From Owenia fusiformis (taxonomy: Eukaryota > Annelida > Polychaeta > Sabellida > Oweniidae), in assembly GCA_903813345.2 (NCBI GenBank), contig CAIIXF020000005.1, positions 34,167,375-34,231,374 of the forward strand: 64,000 bases of DNA. Direction: 5' to 3'. This document shows, piece by piece, positions 10,974 through 22,700 of this stretch. The position numbers were made by a program, and so were the translations under genes. Numbering within the stretch: the stretch's first letter is position 1; the number at the start of each line of letters is the position of its first letter. The notes under the pieces were generated by a model. The model was not told the DNA's origin and did no database searches. It was given only the letters and a program-made list of their open reading frames with translations.

Positions 10974-12684
10974 CCATTATCACGGGGTACCATCGAATAA
11001 TTTTGGCAACGTACCGGAGAACGACATTTTACTAAGAAATGGCAATAATTTAGCACAATATATTTTTTAACTCGAGTTCTACTTTGATTTTGACAAAAGT
11101 AAGTATTCCATGCAATGGCTATTTCATTCATGAGTTTGAAGGAATTCTGTTGGAACCCAGTTCTGATCAAGTACGAAGTTATTGAAATCGGCGCAGTCGG
11201 ACTTTACTCCCAAAGATGGTTTTTCGATTATAACTTTTTACAACATTTAAGTATAGACTTTTGAAAAAAGTACAGAATAGTCCTTATACTATTGAATAAT
11301 TCTGTTATTTCTGATTCACATGACTCTGATTTGTTTAATTAAAAAAAAAGTTTTAAAAATATTACTTAGGAACGTAACCGGAGCTGGGAACGTAACCGGA
11401 GCAGATCAGTTGAATTATATAATTCAAAAAAATACAATATATGATTTAAAGCATATTTATTATTTTCAAACACATATGAATGTAAAAATGAGCATTTTTT
11501 ACCCTTCACTTACAGGAAAATCAATGCATGGCAATTAGTATAAATTAGAAATTAATTAGAAATTAGTATAACAGAGTGGGTTCTAATAGTTCGCTGAACA
11601 AATACAATGGGTGAAATCAAATGGAATTATTTGCTTACTACATTTAATCACTCCATTCTCCATACAATGATTGTTCTATGTTTGATAGCCTTTCTAAGGT
11701 AAGTGCACTTATGCATGGTAAATACCAAATTTAATTTTTCACAATTGATAATTTTTTTCTTTAAATAAAATGTAATAAATACGCATTCGAACAATCCCGT
11801 ATGTTTTTAAATTAGTATATGTGCTTTAAATATGTAACGGGGCGAGTGTAAGGCCCGTGGGTGGCAAATAAGTTAAAATATATAAAATAGTCTATTTAAA
11901 ATAAACTTCAAACGTTCTCTGTACAATCTACAACTACTGAGGCTGGGCCAACACCCAAACTCAGCTACATGTGAGTGAATGCTATTATATGGAATACAAA
12001 AACAGTACGAAACAATCACACCATGAAAAGCTAAAAATTGCTTTAAATAAAGGAAGATAAAGTAGAAAGTATACAAAAGAATTGAAAACATTGGAATTAA
12101 ATATTTGAAACACTGGTGTAAAGTAATGAAGGGACCTGTTAAAATGACATGGATGGGGATTGGTCAATATGAAAAGTAGAAATATAAACAATGTGAAAAT
12201 GACCATGTTACAAATCATATATTTTAATTTTTTTGATTAAATAATTCAACTAATCTGCTCCGGTTACGTTCCCAGCTCCGGTTACGTTCCTAAGTAATAT
12301 TTTTAAAACTTTTTTTTTAATTAAACAAATCAGAGTCGTGTGAATCAGAAATAACAGAATTATTCAAAAGTATAAGGACTATTCTGTACTTTTTTCAAAA
12401 GTCTATACTTAAATGTTGTGAAAAGTTATAATCGAAAAACCATCTTTCGGAGTAAAGTCCGTCTGCGCCGATTTCAATAACTTCGTACTTGATCAGAACT
12501 GGGTTCCAACAGAATTCCTACAAACTCATGAATGAAATAGTTATTGCATGGAATACTTACTTTTGTCAAAATCAAAATAGAACTCTAGTTAAAAATATAT
12601 TGTGCTAAATTATTGCCATTTCTTAGTAAAATGTCGTTCTCCGGTACATTGCCAAAATTATTCGATGGCACCCCGTGATTATGG
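10974..12684. mobile_element. foldback-type element with about 474-bp inverted arms
   Basis: The left arm 10,974-11,447 and right arm 12,212-12,684 are near-identical reverse complements, from CCATNATCACGGGG at the outer ends to AAATCATATA at the inner ends. Each arm carries two direct GGAACGTAACCGGAGC words. The 764-bp loop is AT-rich with no recognised protein. No clear target duplication is visible, partly because flanking similarity (10,938 and 12,775) blurs the boundary. Confidence 0.8.
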
Positions 12685-13480
12685 CTGACCAAAATTAGCT
12701 GAAAGCAATGGATCGCATGAGTCTTCCCTATGGGAAAACAACATGAGAAATATTGTTTTCCACTTTATCTAAAAGGAATCACTTATTCTCTCTGAAATTG
12801 TGACTGAAAAAGGTTAAAAGTTAGCATTTCCGAAAAGTCACTGAACAGAATATTTTGAATTTTTCAGAAAATGTCCCCAATATATTGCTTTAGATGATAG
12901 GAGCTCTGAAAATTAGAAATATTGTCTGAAACAAAAAAGTGGTCACAAAAAGGAAACAAGATAGCTTTTCAAATCGGTTTTTGAGGCCTAAATGATCCGA
13001 TCCTCTGAGGTGCCGAATTATTTGACTAGAAAAAAACTTTAGGATCTAAAAATGAATGTTTTGGAAGAATGTTTTTTAGTTTCAATCCGGTTTTTGAATG
13101 TTGAAAATTGAATATCGAAGCTACAACTGACCCTGCAATGAAAGATTTTTCGGTGTTTGATTTAGTTTTTGCTTGTGAAAAGTGAAAATTCAAACAAAAA
13201 ATTAAATATCAAGCCTGAAATTGAATATCGAATAAAGACGCTAAACAAATGTCATAGTCGGATTTAGTTCATGATCATTTATATGCTGTTTGCTGTGAAA
13301 AAGGAACTAAATGAGATGATTAAGATCGGTCACAACTGTTGCCTGATTATTTCTATAACGAACTTTTTATTACTCTCTTCACAGATTTCTTGAGTATTTA
13401 AAAGATGTATTTTCTTTTTTTTTAATATTGCTATTGAAATTATGTTGTGATTGTACACGTAAGCCTATTACTAAAGAAAA
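12685..13480. other. no gene recognised
   Basis: Contains AT-rich imperfect repeats of GAAAATTGAATATCGAA-like words around 13,080-13,240. On the minus strand this is the start of the intron after the signal-peptide exon. Confidence 0.5.
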
Positions 13481-13490
13481 ATAAACTCAC

Positions 13491-13536
13491 CAGTCAGTAA
13501 TGAAAGCAAAGCGATTCCCAGCGTTGTCACAAACAT
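13491..13536 (-). CDS. signal-peptide first exon of a secreted-protein gene
   Basis: On the minus strand ATG at 13,536 opens MFVTTLGIALLSLLTG, a compact signal peptide with a hydrophobic core GIALLSLL, and stops at a consensus donor ACTG|GTGAGT in phase 1, the usual arrangement for signal-sequence exons. The start context is A-rich (AAAAATG). A TATA box and initiator lie at matching distances upstream. The mature protein must be encoded at lower coordinates; 4,908-5,149 is the only phase-compatible candidate I found. The product cannot be identified. Confidence 0.6.
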
Positions 13537-13573
13537 TTTTCTTCTTTCTTCTGCTTCGATGTGTTGGTTCGTA

Positions 13574-13606
13574 ACTGAGTAGGAGACATAGGTGCATATT
13601 TTTATA
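13574..13606 (-). promoter_or_regulatory. core promoter: TATA box and initiator
   Basis: On the minus strand TATAAAAATA begins at 13,606 and a TCAGT initiator has its A at 13,576, exactly 30 bases downstream, the canonical spacing. The 5' UTR of the following signal-peptide exon would be about 40 bases. This strongly structured core promoter suggests a tightly regulated, tissue-specific transcript. Confidence 0.6.
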
Positions 13607-14036
13607 AAGCAATATTACAGCATACCAGTATAATATAAATATTGTATGGGTTGTCTTATTATTTGTTATTTCCAAACCCAATCGATATGGGTACCTAAAA
13701 TTTCCACCAGTAAAGTTTTAGAGACATGCCTTGAGGAGTATATCAAATATATAAAAATTCTTCATTGAAAAAAAAACACTGACAAAAATAACTGTTATTT
13801 TAGATAGGATTCATTTTGGCTTAGCAAAACTTCGGGAATACTTGCGATTTGGTATGAGGCCAGTTTCCCAAACGGTACATCAGAAACCCCCGACCGTTTT
13901 AATTCAGCCTCACTTTGATTTTACTTCTTTAAAACAGGGTTTAATCTGAACTTATGGGGGAAGATTTGGATCTAAGCTTATTCAGGGAAACTTATTTAGT
14001 CAGAATACATGAGGGTTGTGTTATGGGAGGTTTTTA

Positions 14037-14375
14037 GACATGGGATATATCTTTGAGGAAAGTATAGATATTATAGCTATTATGTTTCCCGAGGGAAATA
14101 CCTCATATTCAAAACTAATATAATGTAACTAATTTTTCCTATGACAAGTGAGTGTTCTCGTTCTTATTATTTTCGAGAAATTCAACAACATTTGGTAAGG
14201 AAAAATTCTACTGCATGGCATTTGACTTTCGCTTTAATAAGACTACCATTATCAACAAATTGACAGAGGTTTTGGATACGGGGCATATAGATATTTTAGC
14301 TATTATATTTTCCGGTGGATATACCCCATTTTCAAAACCGAGCATCACATAACTAATTTTTCCTATGACAATTCA
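14037..14375 (+). repeat. diverged direct repeat, period about 236
   Basis: The blocks around 14,037-14,150 and 14,273-14,375 share a GGATATNNNTNTTGAG/ATAGATATTTTAGCTATTAT core and the tail ACTAATTTTTCCTATGACAA. Confidence 0.6.
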
Positions 14376-14429
14376 GGTTTGTTATGTACCTGAAATCTCA
14401 CTTGTGATAGGATAAATAAGGGTAATGTA

Positions 14430-14960
14430 CTGGGAGGTTTTGGATATGGGGTTTATCCAGAGGGAGATATGCATATCTACCTGAGGGACCGTAGCGGGAA
14501 GATATGCCCTGGAGCGGGAGATATGGCGGGAGATATGGGGGTTCAGGATATGGAAACCTCAAAATCAGGTTGCGGGATATATCTTACCAACTTATCTCCC
14601 TAAAACTCTACTTGGCATAGGATAAATAGAGATTATCCTATATGAGGTTCAGGATATTGGGATTATCCCGAGGCCAATATATCTGCCCGAGGGCCGTAGG
14701 TCCCGAGGGTAGATGTATTATATTGGCCAAGGGATAATCCCAATATCCTGAACCGACTATAGGATGATCTGTTTATCCCATACCAATCACATTGTTCAAT
14801 TGGCCAAAGTTCAGAAACTTTTCTCCATTGCCGTTTACAGTATGCGAACGTTACAAAAAAAGAACCAATACGGGAACAGCGATTATGACGTAGCGGGCAG
14901 ATATACTATATCTGCCCGCTCGGAGCGGGACGTAAAGCTATATCTGCCCGCTGATGAATA
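14430..14960. repeat. cluster of hairpin-forming repeats
   Basis: A long hairpin at about 14,636-14,763 has arms GGTTCAGGATATTGGGATTA and TAATCCCAATATCCTGAACC around a CCCGAGGGCCGTAGGTCCCGAGGG-like loop (written here in part; positions 14,690-14,710). A second, perfect, hairpin at about 14,892-14,920 has arms AGCGGGCAGATATA and TATATCTGCCCGCT. GGGAGATATG words recur at 14,460-14,560. Confidence 0.7.
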
Positions 14961-15099
14961 TATAAGTTTTTACAAACCGGCTTTATGTACCCGTAACACG
15001 TCCAAGTATGGGATAAAAATCAATATCCAGCTGGTACGCCTTGGGATAAATTTAATTGTGAGAAGTCTTCAGAGTCAGAAAGTCTAGAATCGCGGCAGA

Positions 15100-16280
15100 T
15101 GATAAATCTATTATTACTTGAGCAATACCATGATAAAACCTTTTATTTTATCATCAGAGTTCTCATATTTGTGATAAACCCTTATGTAATGATCTTAAGG
15201 TGTTAGTAGAAATATGAAAGTACACTGAATTAAATCAGAATCGGGAGACGTAAAATGTATGCAGTCATATGCGTATTATAAACATTTTCGATGTGAAAAA
15301 GATTCTCGCAAGTTTCAATGTAAATCCGTGTTTAACATCATTTATTTCGTTTACATTGCAATTTCCAAACTATAATGTCTTCAATAACGAATGAGTAATA
15401 AATAAACGGTGCATAAGTAATATTTCGAACGCGATCCATCTGTGTATGTTAGGATAGGAAACCTCTCTTCGTCATCATAGGTTTTTATGAGAACTACAGA
15501 GTCACGGTGAAAGTTGCTCAATGATACGTTACAAGTATAAAAAGGTCTATATTTTTATAATCTTGACATTAACCCTTAAATATACTTGAAAACTTGAAGA
15601 AAAAACTCTCTTGATTCATTTCATACCAGCAGATTCATAATCATTCCATGGTTGACTACACAGGATAGATTTCATTGACCCATGGGAAATCTGACATGCG
15701 TCGACTTCTCAGTGGTTTGAACGTGCCATGCCTTTCCTGAACGATTTTCCAAGATTGCGGCATCAACAGAATGGTCGACATGTGTGGTGACAAGACAGCG
15801 CTCTTCTCCACATACATGTAACTCTTCGGAAGTCGGATCATAGCATTGAGTACCCAGTCGAATGGCCCCAAAGGTCATCCGTTTCACCCCCCCCCCAGAT
15901 TTCCTGTTATTGGAACACATAAAGAGCAAGTTCTTCACAACGCCCCCGAAATACGCCTAACTGATCTGGATAAACTTCTTCAGCAAAACATAATTGATAA
16001 AGTCAATATGGTACGGGGAGCTCATCAGTCGTGCTCTTAGGGACATGTTGAGGCGAGCTCATGTTTGCGTGGATAGACACGGTTTCCATGTGGAAGACGG
16101 ATACGAATATTGCATAATGAATAAGTTAAAAATCAATCTTATGTGGACAAAATTAGATTATAAAGAAACGCTTCCTTCCTCTTTGTCCTTGTTCTTTTCA
16201 ACCACTGTGAGAAGCTGGTGCAGGTCAAATATCACATTGAGCCACTCTGTAGTGGTCATGATGTGCCAAATAAATATCGT
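15100..16280. other. no gene recognised
   Basis: Several short overlapping open frames on both strands at 15,656-16,290 are open longer than expected, and this patch is more CG-rich than its flanks. None matches a family I know, and no splice-bounded exon is convincing. A degraded gene or transposon fragment is possible. Confidence 0.4.
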
Positions 16281-16285
16281 CATAC

Positions 16286-16432
16286 TTTGAACGCGAATAA
16301 GAATTATTTGAACGCCGCCAAAAACTACTTTGAACGCTGTGAAAAAAGTTGTCGTCAAAATACTATGATAAACGTCAAGAATTACTTCGAACACCGTCAA
16401 AGAATATATCGAACGCCGTCAAAAATGATGAT
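16286..16432 (+). repeat. degenerate minisatellite, about 22-26-bp unit
   Basis: Words of the type TTTGAACGCCGTCAAAAACTAC recur about six times with drift (GAACGCGAATAAG, GAACGCCGCCAAAA, GAACGCTGTGAAAA, GAACACCGTCAAAG, GAACGCCGTCAAAA). Confidence 0.6.
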
Positions 16433-16439
16433 ATGATGT

Positions 16440-17915
16440 GGAACAGACAAAATAAATTAGACATTCAGACCAAAAGAAGCAATACTTAAGCACCTGACGG
16501 GATAAAAAATAAATAATCTCAAAATTATTATCAGGGTTAGCATATGGATATTTTTAATTATCCAGGTGAAGTTTTATTCAGGAATATTGTAACAATATGT
16601 AGTACTATGTAAGAAAAATACGGGTAGTGTGTGATATATGAAAGAAAACAATAGAGTACTATTAGCTGTCCTTGCTCACAAAATGATAAGATTATTAAAA
16701 TCAGATCTCTTAATAATGAAATCAATAGTGGTTGTTATACACATGTGGTCATTTTTTATTCAATAATAGATGTGCCTCAATCGAATATGACTTCTTTCAG
16801 GGTGATATTCGATGGTTTCAAAAGTGATATTCGATGAGTTACAGTATTCTATTTTTTCAAAATTCAATTTCTTTTCAAAATCATTTCTTATCATGGATAT
16901 CGATATCTTCACTCATTCCCCACGCTCAGCCATTATTATCACTAGGTTATTAGTGTTTCTTGCAGTATTTGAAAATAAACCTAGAGACAATAATTACCCG
17001 TTGTACTGCTGTTATATTGTAATATCACCGATGTCAACAAATACTATTGGAATATCCTATGGTTCGGAAAAATAGCATTTATAGCTTTGAAGATGAAATT
17101 GACAACTTATTTTTGTATTTCAAAAATGGGCATCAAAAGCTGGAAAATATCGATACCAGAGAGTGGAAACGCGTGAAGTACCTTGGTTCGAAAAAATGAT
17201 AGGTATAATTTTATTTGGTAGTTTTAGTTTGTGAACGTTTTGTAGTGTTTCCTTACCTGTGGATCGTTGAGTTTTTGCTATTGACATACAGCATAAGGGT
17301 CATTCAAAATATTCTGCGGCTCGTGTTTTCAAATGATCGTGTTTATTCAGGCTATGTTCATTTCAGATTATGATTATTCAAATCACAATTCCGAAAAAGA
17401 CATTTCACATGAAGACGACAACATGGGAACAACCACTAACGAAATAAAATAAATATAATGGCTTCCTGTATAATTCAAAAATATATTGTTGCCATAAACA
17501 CAATGATAGAGTGAAAAGTCCAAGATACATAGTTTTGGCCCATATACTAATACCATGGGATGATGTCGCCTAATTTCATGTAATTTGGTCAACATCTATA
17601 TTTCCGACCTAGCAATCATTGGTAATGGTAGAAAATGATTCTGGCCTAAAGTTTAGTACCACGATGTTTAGATGGCACTTACATCGAAATATCGTATTCT
17701 GTTAGATGAGTAATGATTAAGTCGTGCAAGGGCGGCATACTCTTTGTTATAGAAACTAGTCGACAAATCTTGGCTAAATCTTCTCAATTTTCAAAAAGTA
17801 GTTAGGCCTATATCACGATTTGAATTAAAAATCAAGAAATCATCGATTATTAGGTCTAAAATTGAAATAGCGACAAAAATATTGAGATAATTTCTGGAAA
17901 CTTAAATGCCAATTT
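16440..17915. other. no gene recognised
   Basis: AT-rich unassigned DNA with short open frames only. Confidence 0.5.
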
Positions 17916-17927
17916 TGAATTCTAGGC

Positions 17928-18598
17928 TAGAGGCTGACGGTAATTCCGGTTATACGGTTTCGGTACGGAATTGAGCATTTACCGGTATTGAAATTATTAA
18001 CCGGTTAACCGACGATAATCCCCGGGGAAATAAAAGACACGTCGTTTTTTAATTATTTCGTTTAATTTCCACTTTCACGATGCGTACATTCACATAGACA
18101 TTTAGATGTCCATGTTTGGCAGTTCATGTGTGATTTCCATGTTTGGCAGTTCAGGTGTGATGTCCATGTTTGGCAGTTCTGGTGTAGTAGCTTCATGCTC
18201 AGGCTCAGATTTGGTTGTGCTTATGTTTGGCAGTTCCGGTGTAGTTATTTTTCCTACCCCACCCCCATGTATGCTGCACGTCACTTGCTAATAATTGATA
18301 CAGTTGCGAAATGGTTAGAAATGTGCAATACATTTAATTTAAAACTAAAAATACATCTTGATTCGTAAGATAGTTACATATATTATACTATTTCGTGAAG
18401 TTCATCAGTATGGGTTCAAATCGGTCTTGCACCATGTATGCATATAGACTTAAGAAGCTACAGAGAGAGTTAGAAACAAAGTGGGGTTGGCAGCGAATTG
18501 GCATTTTATCTTACATATTTTTACCGGTATTTCGGTAACGGTACGGTTATTAGCGTGACGGTTACCGGTACTGGTTTTCAGTACCGTTGCGACCTCTA
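17928..18598. mobile_element. hAT-type non-autonomous element with 8-bp duplication
   Basis: TTCTAGGC flanks the element exactly (17,920-17,927 and 18,599-18,606). Ends read TAGAGGCTGACGGTAATTCC on the left and TAGAGGTCGCAACGGTACTG as the complement of the right, with ACCGGTA words in both subterminal zones. The 8-bp duplication and TAGAGG ends fit the hAT superfamily. The interior holds a 27-bp minisatellite instead of a transposase. Confidence 0.85.
18103..18250. repeat. 27-bp minisatellite inside the hAT element
   Basis: About five units of ATGTCCATGTTTGGCAGTTC plus TGGTGTG. Being a multiple of three it is open on both strands; the minus strand reads repeated TPELPNMDI. A minus-strand frame covers 18,102-18,284 and ends in a stop, but no exon boundary is convincing. 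Confidence 0.7.
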
Positions 18599-18756
18599 TT
18601 CTAGGCCATTTGTTTGGTAATCGAGTTTCAAATAATGAAAAGAAATTATCTTCTCGGTCATAGAAATAGGCCTATGTCCTGAGACGTCCACCCTTGGGCC
18701 TACGTCACATCACCAAGAACTGGTTTCATATTATCTAACCACCATTTTCTAGCAGG

Positions 18757-18965
18757 CAGTGGTGGATCCGGGGGGGGGGGGCACGGGGCCTGCCCCCCCC
18801 CCCATGCCTGCCCCCCCCCCCTAAGTTGAGCCCACAAAAAATGGGCCCAAAAATTTTTGGTTAAGGCCCCAAAAATTGGGCCTTTTTGCTAAGGCCTTAT
18901 TTTTTAATTTCAGGCCAAATTTTGAAGAAAATGGGCCTCAAATTTTCAAAATTTGGGCCACTGCT
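18757..18965 (+). repeat. GGCCCAAAA-rich dispersed repeat, end-truncated copy
   Basis: It starts GCAGTGGTGGATCCGGGGGG with long G and C runs (12 G, then two C tracts) and continues with GGGCCCAAAAATTTTTGG, AAGGCCTTATTTTTTAATTT and GAAAATGGGCCTC blocks. The same blocks appear in reverse orientation at 63,415-63,722. The distal inverted end is not seen here. Confidence 0.7.
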
Positions 18966-19430
18966 GCAGGTATCTATCATTGGTGATTCCGTAGGCTTAT
19001 GTTGTTTCACTTGAAGGTGGTGACACAGTGAATTTGAATTTCGAGGGTTTGAAAATATAATTACATTGGCACTGAAATGTCTAAGAACACATCTCCGCCG
19101 AGCTGACAAAAAGATTCTCAAAAACTTAAAAGCTTTAGTTTAGTTTTCAATTCTAATAAGAAAAACAGCCGGAGCCATTTTTATCTGTATTACTAACAAT
19201 TAACAAGAAGCTTCTTCACTTTAATATAGAGCCTGCACAATGATATGGAACAACAACTAAGCTGTAACTCGAAATTTGGAAGTTTTTGAATTACAACTTT
19301 TTCCCGCCACACATCGTCACACATAGCGGAGTGCGTAATCTAGCAGACTTTTGATCTGAAGGAATTAACGTGGTTGGGAAATTCACTGTCTCTGATCTAT
19401 TTCGGGAATATCAGGTGAAGTTAGAGTGTA

Positions 19431-19728
19431 ATGGCCTCAAGTCGTAGTTACAACTTCGGAGCAAGGCCTCAGGCAAGCAGCCAGTCGGAAGAACTGCCGA
19501 GTAATCACCGAGCGGCTGGGGAAATCACGTTTCAAGTGGACGATACCACAAAAAGTCCAGTGCGATTACTCTCGCAGAAAAGCCGGGATTCTGACTGGGA
19601 AAACATCATTGACCAACAAGAACGCCTTTGTGAGGACTCGACTGAAGTGTTTGAAAAGGAACACGGTCAATTTGAAAACGGACACGCCCAACTGGAAACT
19701 GTTAAAGAGGGCGCCACAATGTCTGAAG
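19431..19728 (+). CDS. HSPA12A-like: HSPA12-like exon 1 (distal first coding exon)
   Basis: The exon starts at ATG ([10 protein letters not shown]) and ends GAAG|GTAAGT in phase 1, which fits the phase-1 acceptor at 40,010. It encodes 99 polar residues with an acidic stretch rich in Glu and Gln and no recognisable domain. The roughly 100 bases upstream are richer in CG than the surroundings and look like 5' UTR. No other conserved sequence ties this exon to HSPA12: the link rests on phase, strand, an excellent donor and the lack of another downstream acceptor with coding sequence. It could instead belong to a different transcript. Confidence 0.72.
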
Positions 19729-22700
19729 GTAAGTTTTAACCTGATCCAGAATCTTGAGCAAGCTAAGTGTAGAATATAACTTTTCAGTATTATTATTCGT
19801 GCATTTATTTAAGAATGTGGGTTAGGTTTTCATTAAATTCAGGAAAACCCCTCCCGGCCTGTTTGCCTGCCCCTGATGCGGAAAAATCTTTCAGATTAAA
19901 AATGTGTTCATTTCTTTTGGAAATTTGGAATCAGCATGCAATCAGAAATGCACACCTCAAATGAGATTCTATAATGACTGTTTGCAAATCATTTATTGTG
20001 AACATTGAATGGGGGATGTTGGTGATGGGACTCACCGCTTGAAAAGTCCATGGTCATATCATAAGAGAATAAAGACATGACCCCCCTCCCCCTTGAACGC
20101 AACCACCATGGACATCAGGCTGATTAGTAAGTAAGTAAGCAGTTACATCAGAGTCATCAGGGACATGGAAGTTCTTTGATTAATAAAGGTCTTTTGCAGG
20201 AAGAAATGTAGAATGTCAAGTTAGATGAGTGACAAGTAAAGGCTAAGCGGGTCTATAAAGCAAGGTAATTAGCCAAAATAATTTATTCCAGGGACCTTGT
20301 CATGATGATACATGGCTTAGGAAATAGGTTAACAAAAGCAAAATAAATCTTGGAACAAACTCCTCCAGAAACTGTTTTGAATTGTTTTCCTGGGGTTGTT
20401 GATAGTTTGATACCACATTTACAGACATACCAAAAAACAAGTTCACCAGTCCTCACTGCTATGTCACAGTGTTTGCCTGATCACATTCTGCTTCTAAATA
20501 ATTAAACCAATATGCTATCCAACACTTTACATTCTCATTCTGCGTAAGTTTATTCCACAATTCTTCCATGAAATTTCAGTGATTTTTCTGATTTTCTGTT
20601 TTTCTTTACAATTCACAGTGTTCCCTTCACATCTGTTTACTTTATTCCCTGCTTCACCCACTCTTTCCACTCTATTTTGCATTTTAAAACTTGGCCACTG
20701 TGGTATTTTACATGGTTCCAAATAGGACATGCTCTTTAGAAAGGTCACAATATATTCATGAAGAACACTATGAACTGCCAGGCAAGTGATCATGATATGT
20801 CTTGGTTCTGATCTTGGATACTTACTTGTTTATTCCTTCTATTGTTATTAATTTGATAAAAAAGAATCTGTTTGACCAGACACTAATCAGAACTCAATAT
20901 TGATCTCTTTTTCAAAATATTAAAAAGAAACTTAACAAAATGAAATGATTTAAGAGTTACATGTAGTTTACTTGTATCAAAGCATATTTTACAAAGCAAT
21001 CAAATGCCTCACTTTTACCTAAATTATTGCAAAATAATCTAATTGCCCTTTCCTTTAAAGTTTTTTAAATTGATAAATGTTTAAATATTTCAAGAAGTTA
21101 CAAAAATGAACCAATTGATTATTTTTGTGTTTTCAGCTAATCTCCTCCATTTTCAGTTCAGCACATATACATGTACATTGTTCATTGTTGTTACAGCTGT
21201 ATTATAAAGTCTTGTAGTTCTGGTATAGTATATAGGTCAGATGTCTACTAGGCTCAAGTTACATACTTCTTGTATGAAGTTGTATCTTTATGTCTCTGGT
21301 GGGCTATGTGTCTCACTCACCAGCCTGCCATATAAGCTTTCATTTGATATGACTGCATGTAGGCACTCAAATGCCAGAGTCTCTAATGTTATCACAGCAT
21401 TAAAGGGTCTTGTCTATATAAAGAAATCAGGAAATAATGTCTTAATCAAATGTATATAAATGCCAAAGTGGAAAAGACTAAAATATGATTCAAAACAAAG
21501 CAAGAAAATGAAATATCTAAGACTTCATCCAGCCATAAGGATTAGGAACATGAACCCCCATATATTCGAAATTTTGATCTACATTAGAAAGAAGCAATGT
21601 ACAATTATAATACCCCCACCATATAGGAACAAGTCATTATCAAAATTCAAAACTATGGGAATAGGATGAAGGGGACAATATCAATCAATTACTTTAGAAC
21701 ATGTATTTTCCATCTACAGGGTATCCAAAAAAGGCAACATTCTTAAAGCTTATAAATGTCCTCAATTAAACTCCAAGAAAAATTCCATAAGTACAGTTTT
21801 AGTGTATAAAAATGATTTATGTGGGTTCTGCATCTATCTAGAATTCTAGTAAGGATAAGAATTCCAGTGGCATCTTGTAAGTTGTACAGTCCTAAATACA
21901 TCCCAAGAAAGACATTGATTTTTAGATTTCTTCTCTGGTTAAAAGTTATGTGTAAGGTGAAATAACTTGGTAAGTGTTTAATGGCATTGGCAACTGTATG
22001 GAATTCATTTTAACAAGTAAAAGAAGTATAAGTTCTTCAATAATTTACAATCCTCACTTTTATATCACTCTGTGCCTTTTAATGAATTTTTCTTTAAATG
22101 ACTGAAGAGTAACATGTTTTTTGCATTACTATATAATTTTGAGCATAGACTTTATGCCTGTGTTGTTTATTCCATGCTAATTATTTCTCTTTGTTTTACT
22201 AGATATATTTCATTTTAAATCATGTCAATCTTGGTATTTTCCATGGGGTAGGATTCACATTCCAAAATAACAGTCTGATGCTTTATAAGAGATCTATCAT
22301 TGTTAATGCCAGTTACACAATATTTTGAGATTAGATACACAAATATACTTTCGACATGATGCAGAAGATTTAAGTGTTTGTATTCTAGAATTTTGCATGA
22401 ACAATACTTTTAATACTAGCATTGTTGAGCATTTAAGATAATTTATGTTTTTGTTTACTTCATTTCTGAATTGACCAGTCTAATCGATTATTTCACCATC
22501 ATCTAAAACGGGCCCAACAATTTCAGCACCTTTTTGATATTTTTAGGTATTCAATTCATAGAAACTGGCCAATTTTAGCCAAAGTAGGTCATCATGCAAA
22601 CTGTTTTAAAGATACTGTTTTCCAATCCAGTTTTATTTGCCTTAAAACTAATATTTATGATTACTTGACAGTGTTATAAACATTAAGTAAGATAATGTAG

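Noticed and set aside
15656-16290. Overlapping short frames on both strands
   Set aside because: No recognisable family, frames conflict, and no convincing exon borders.
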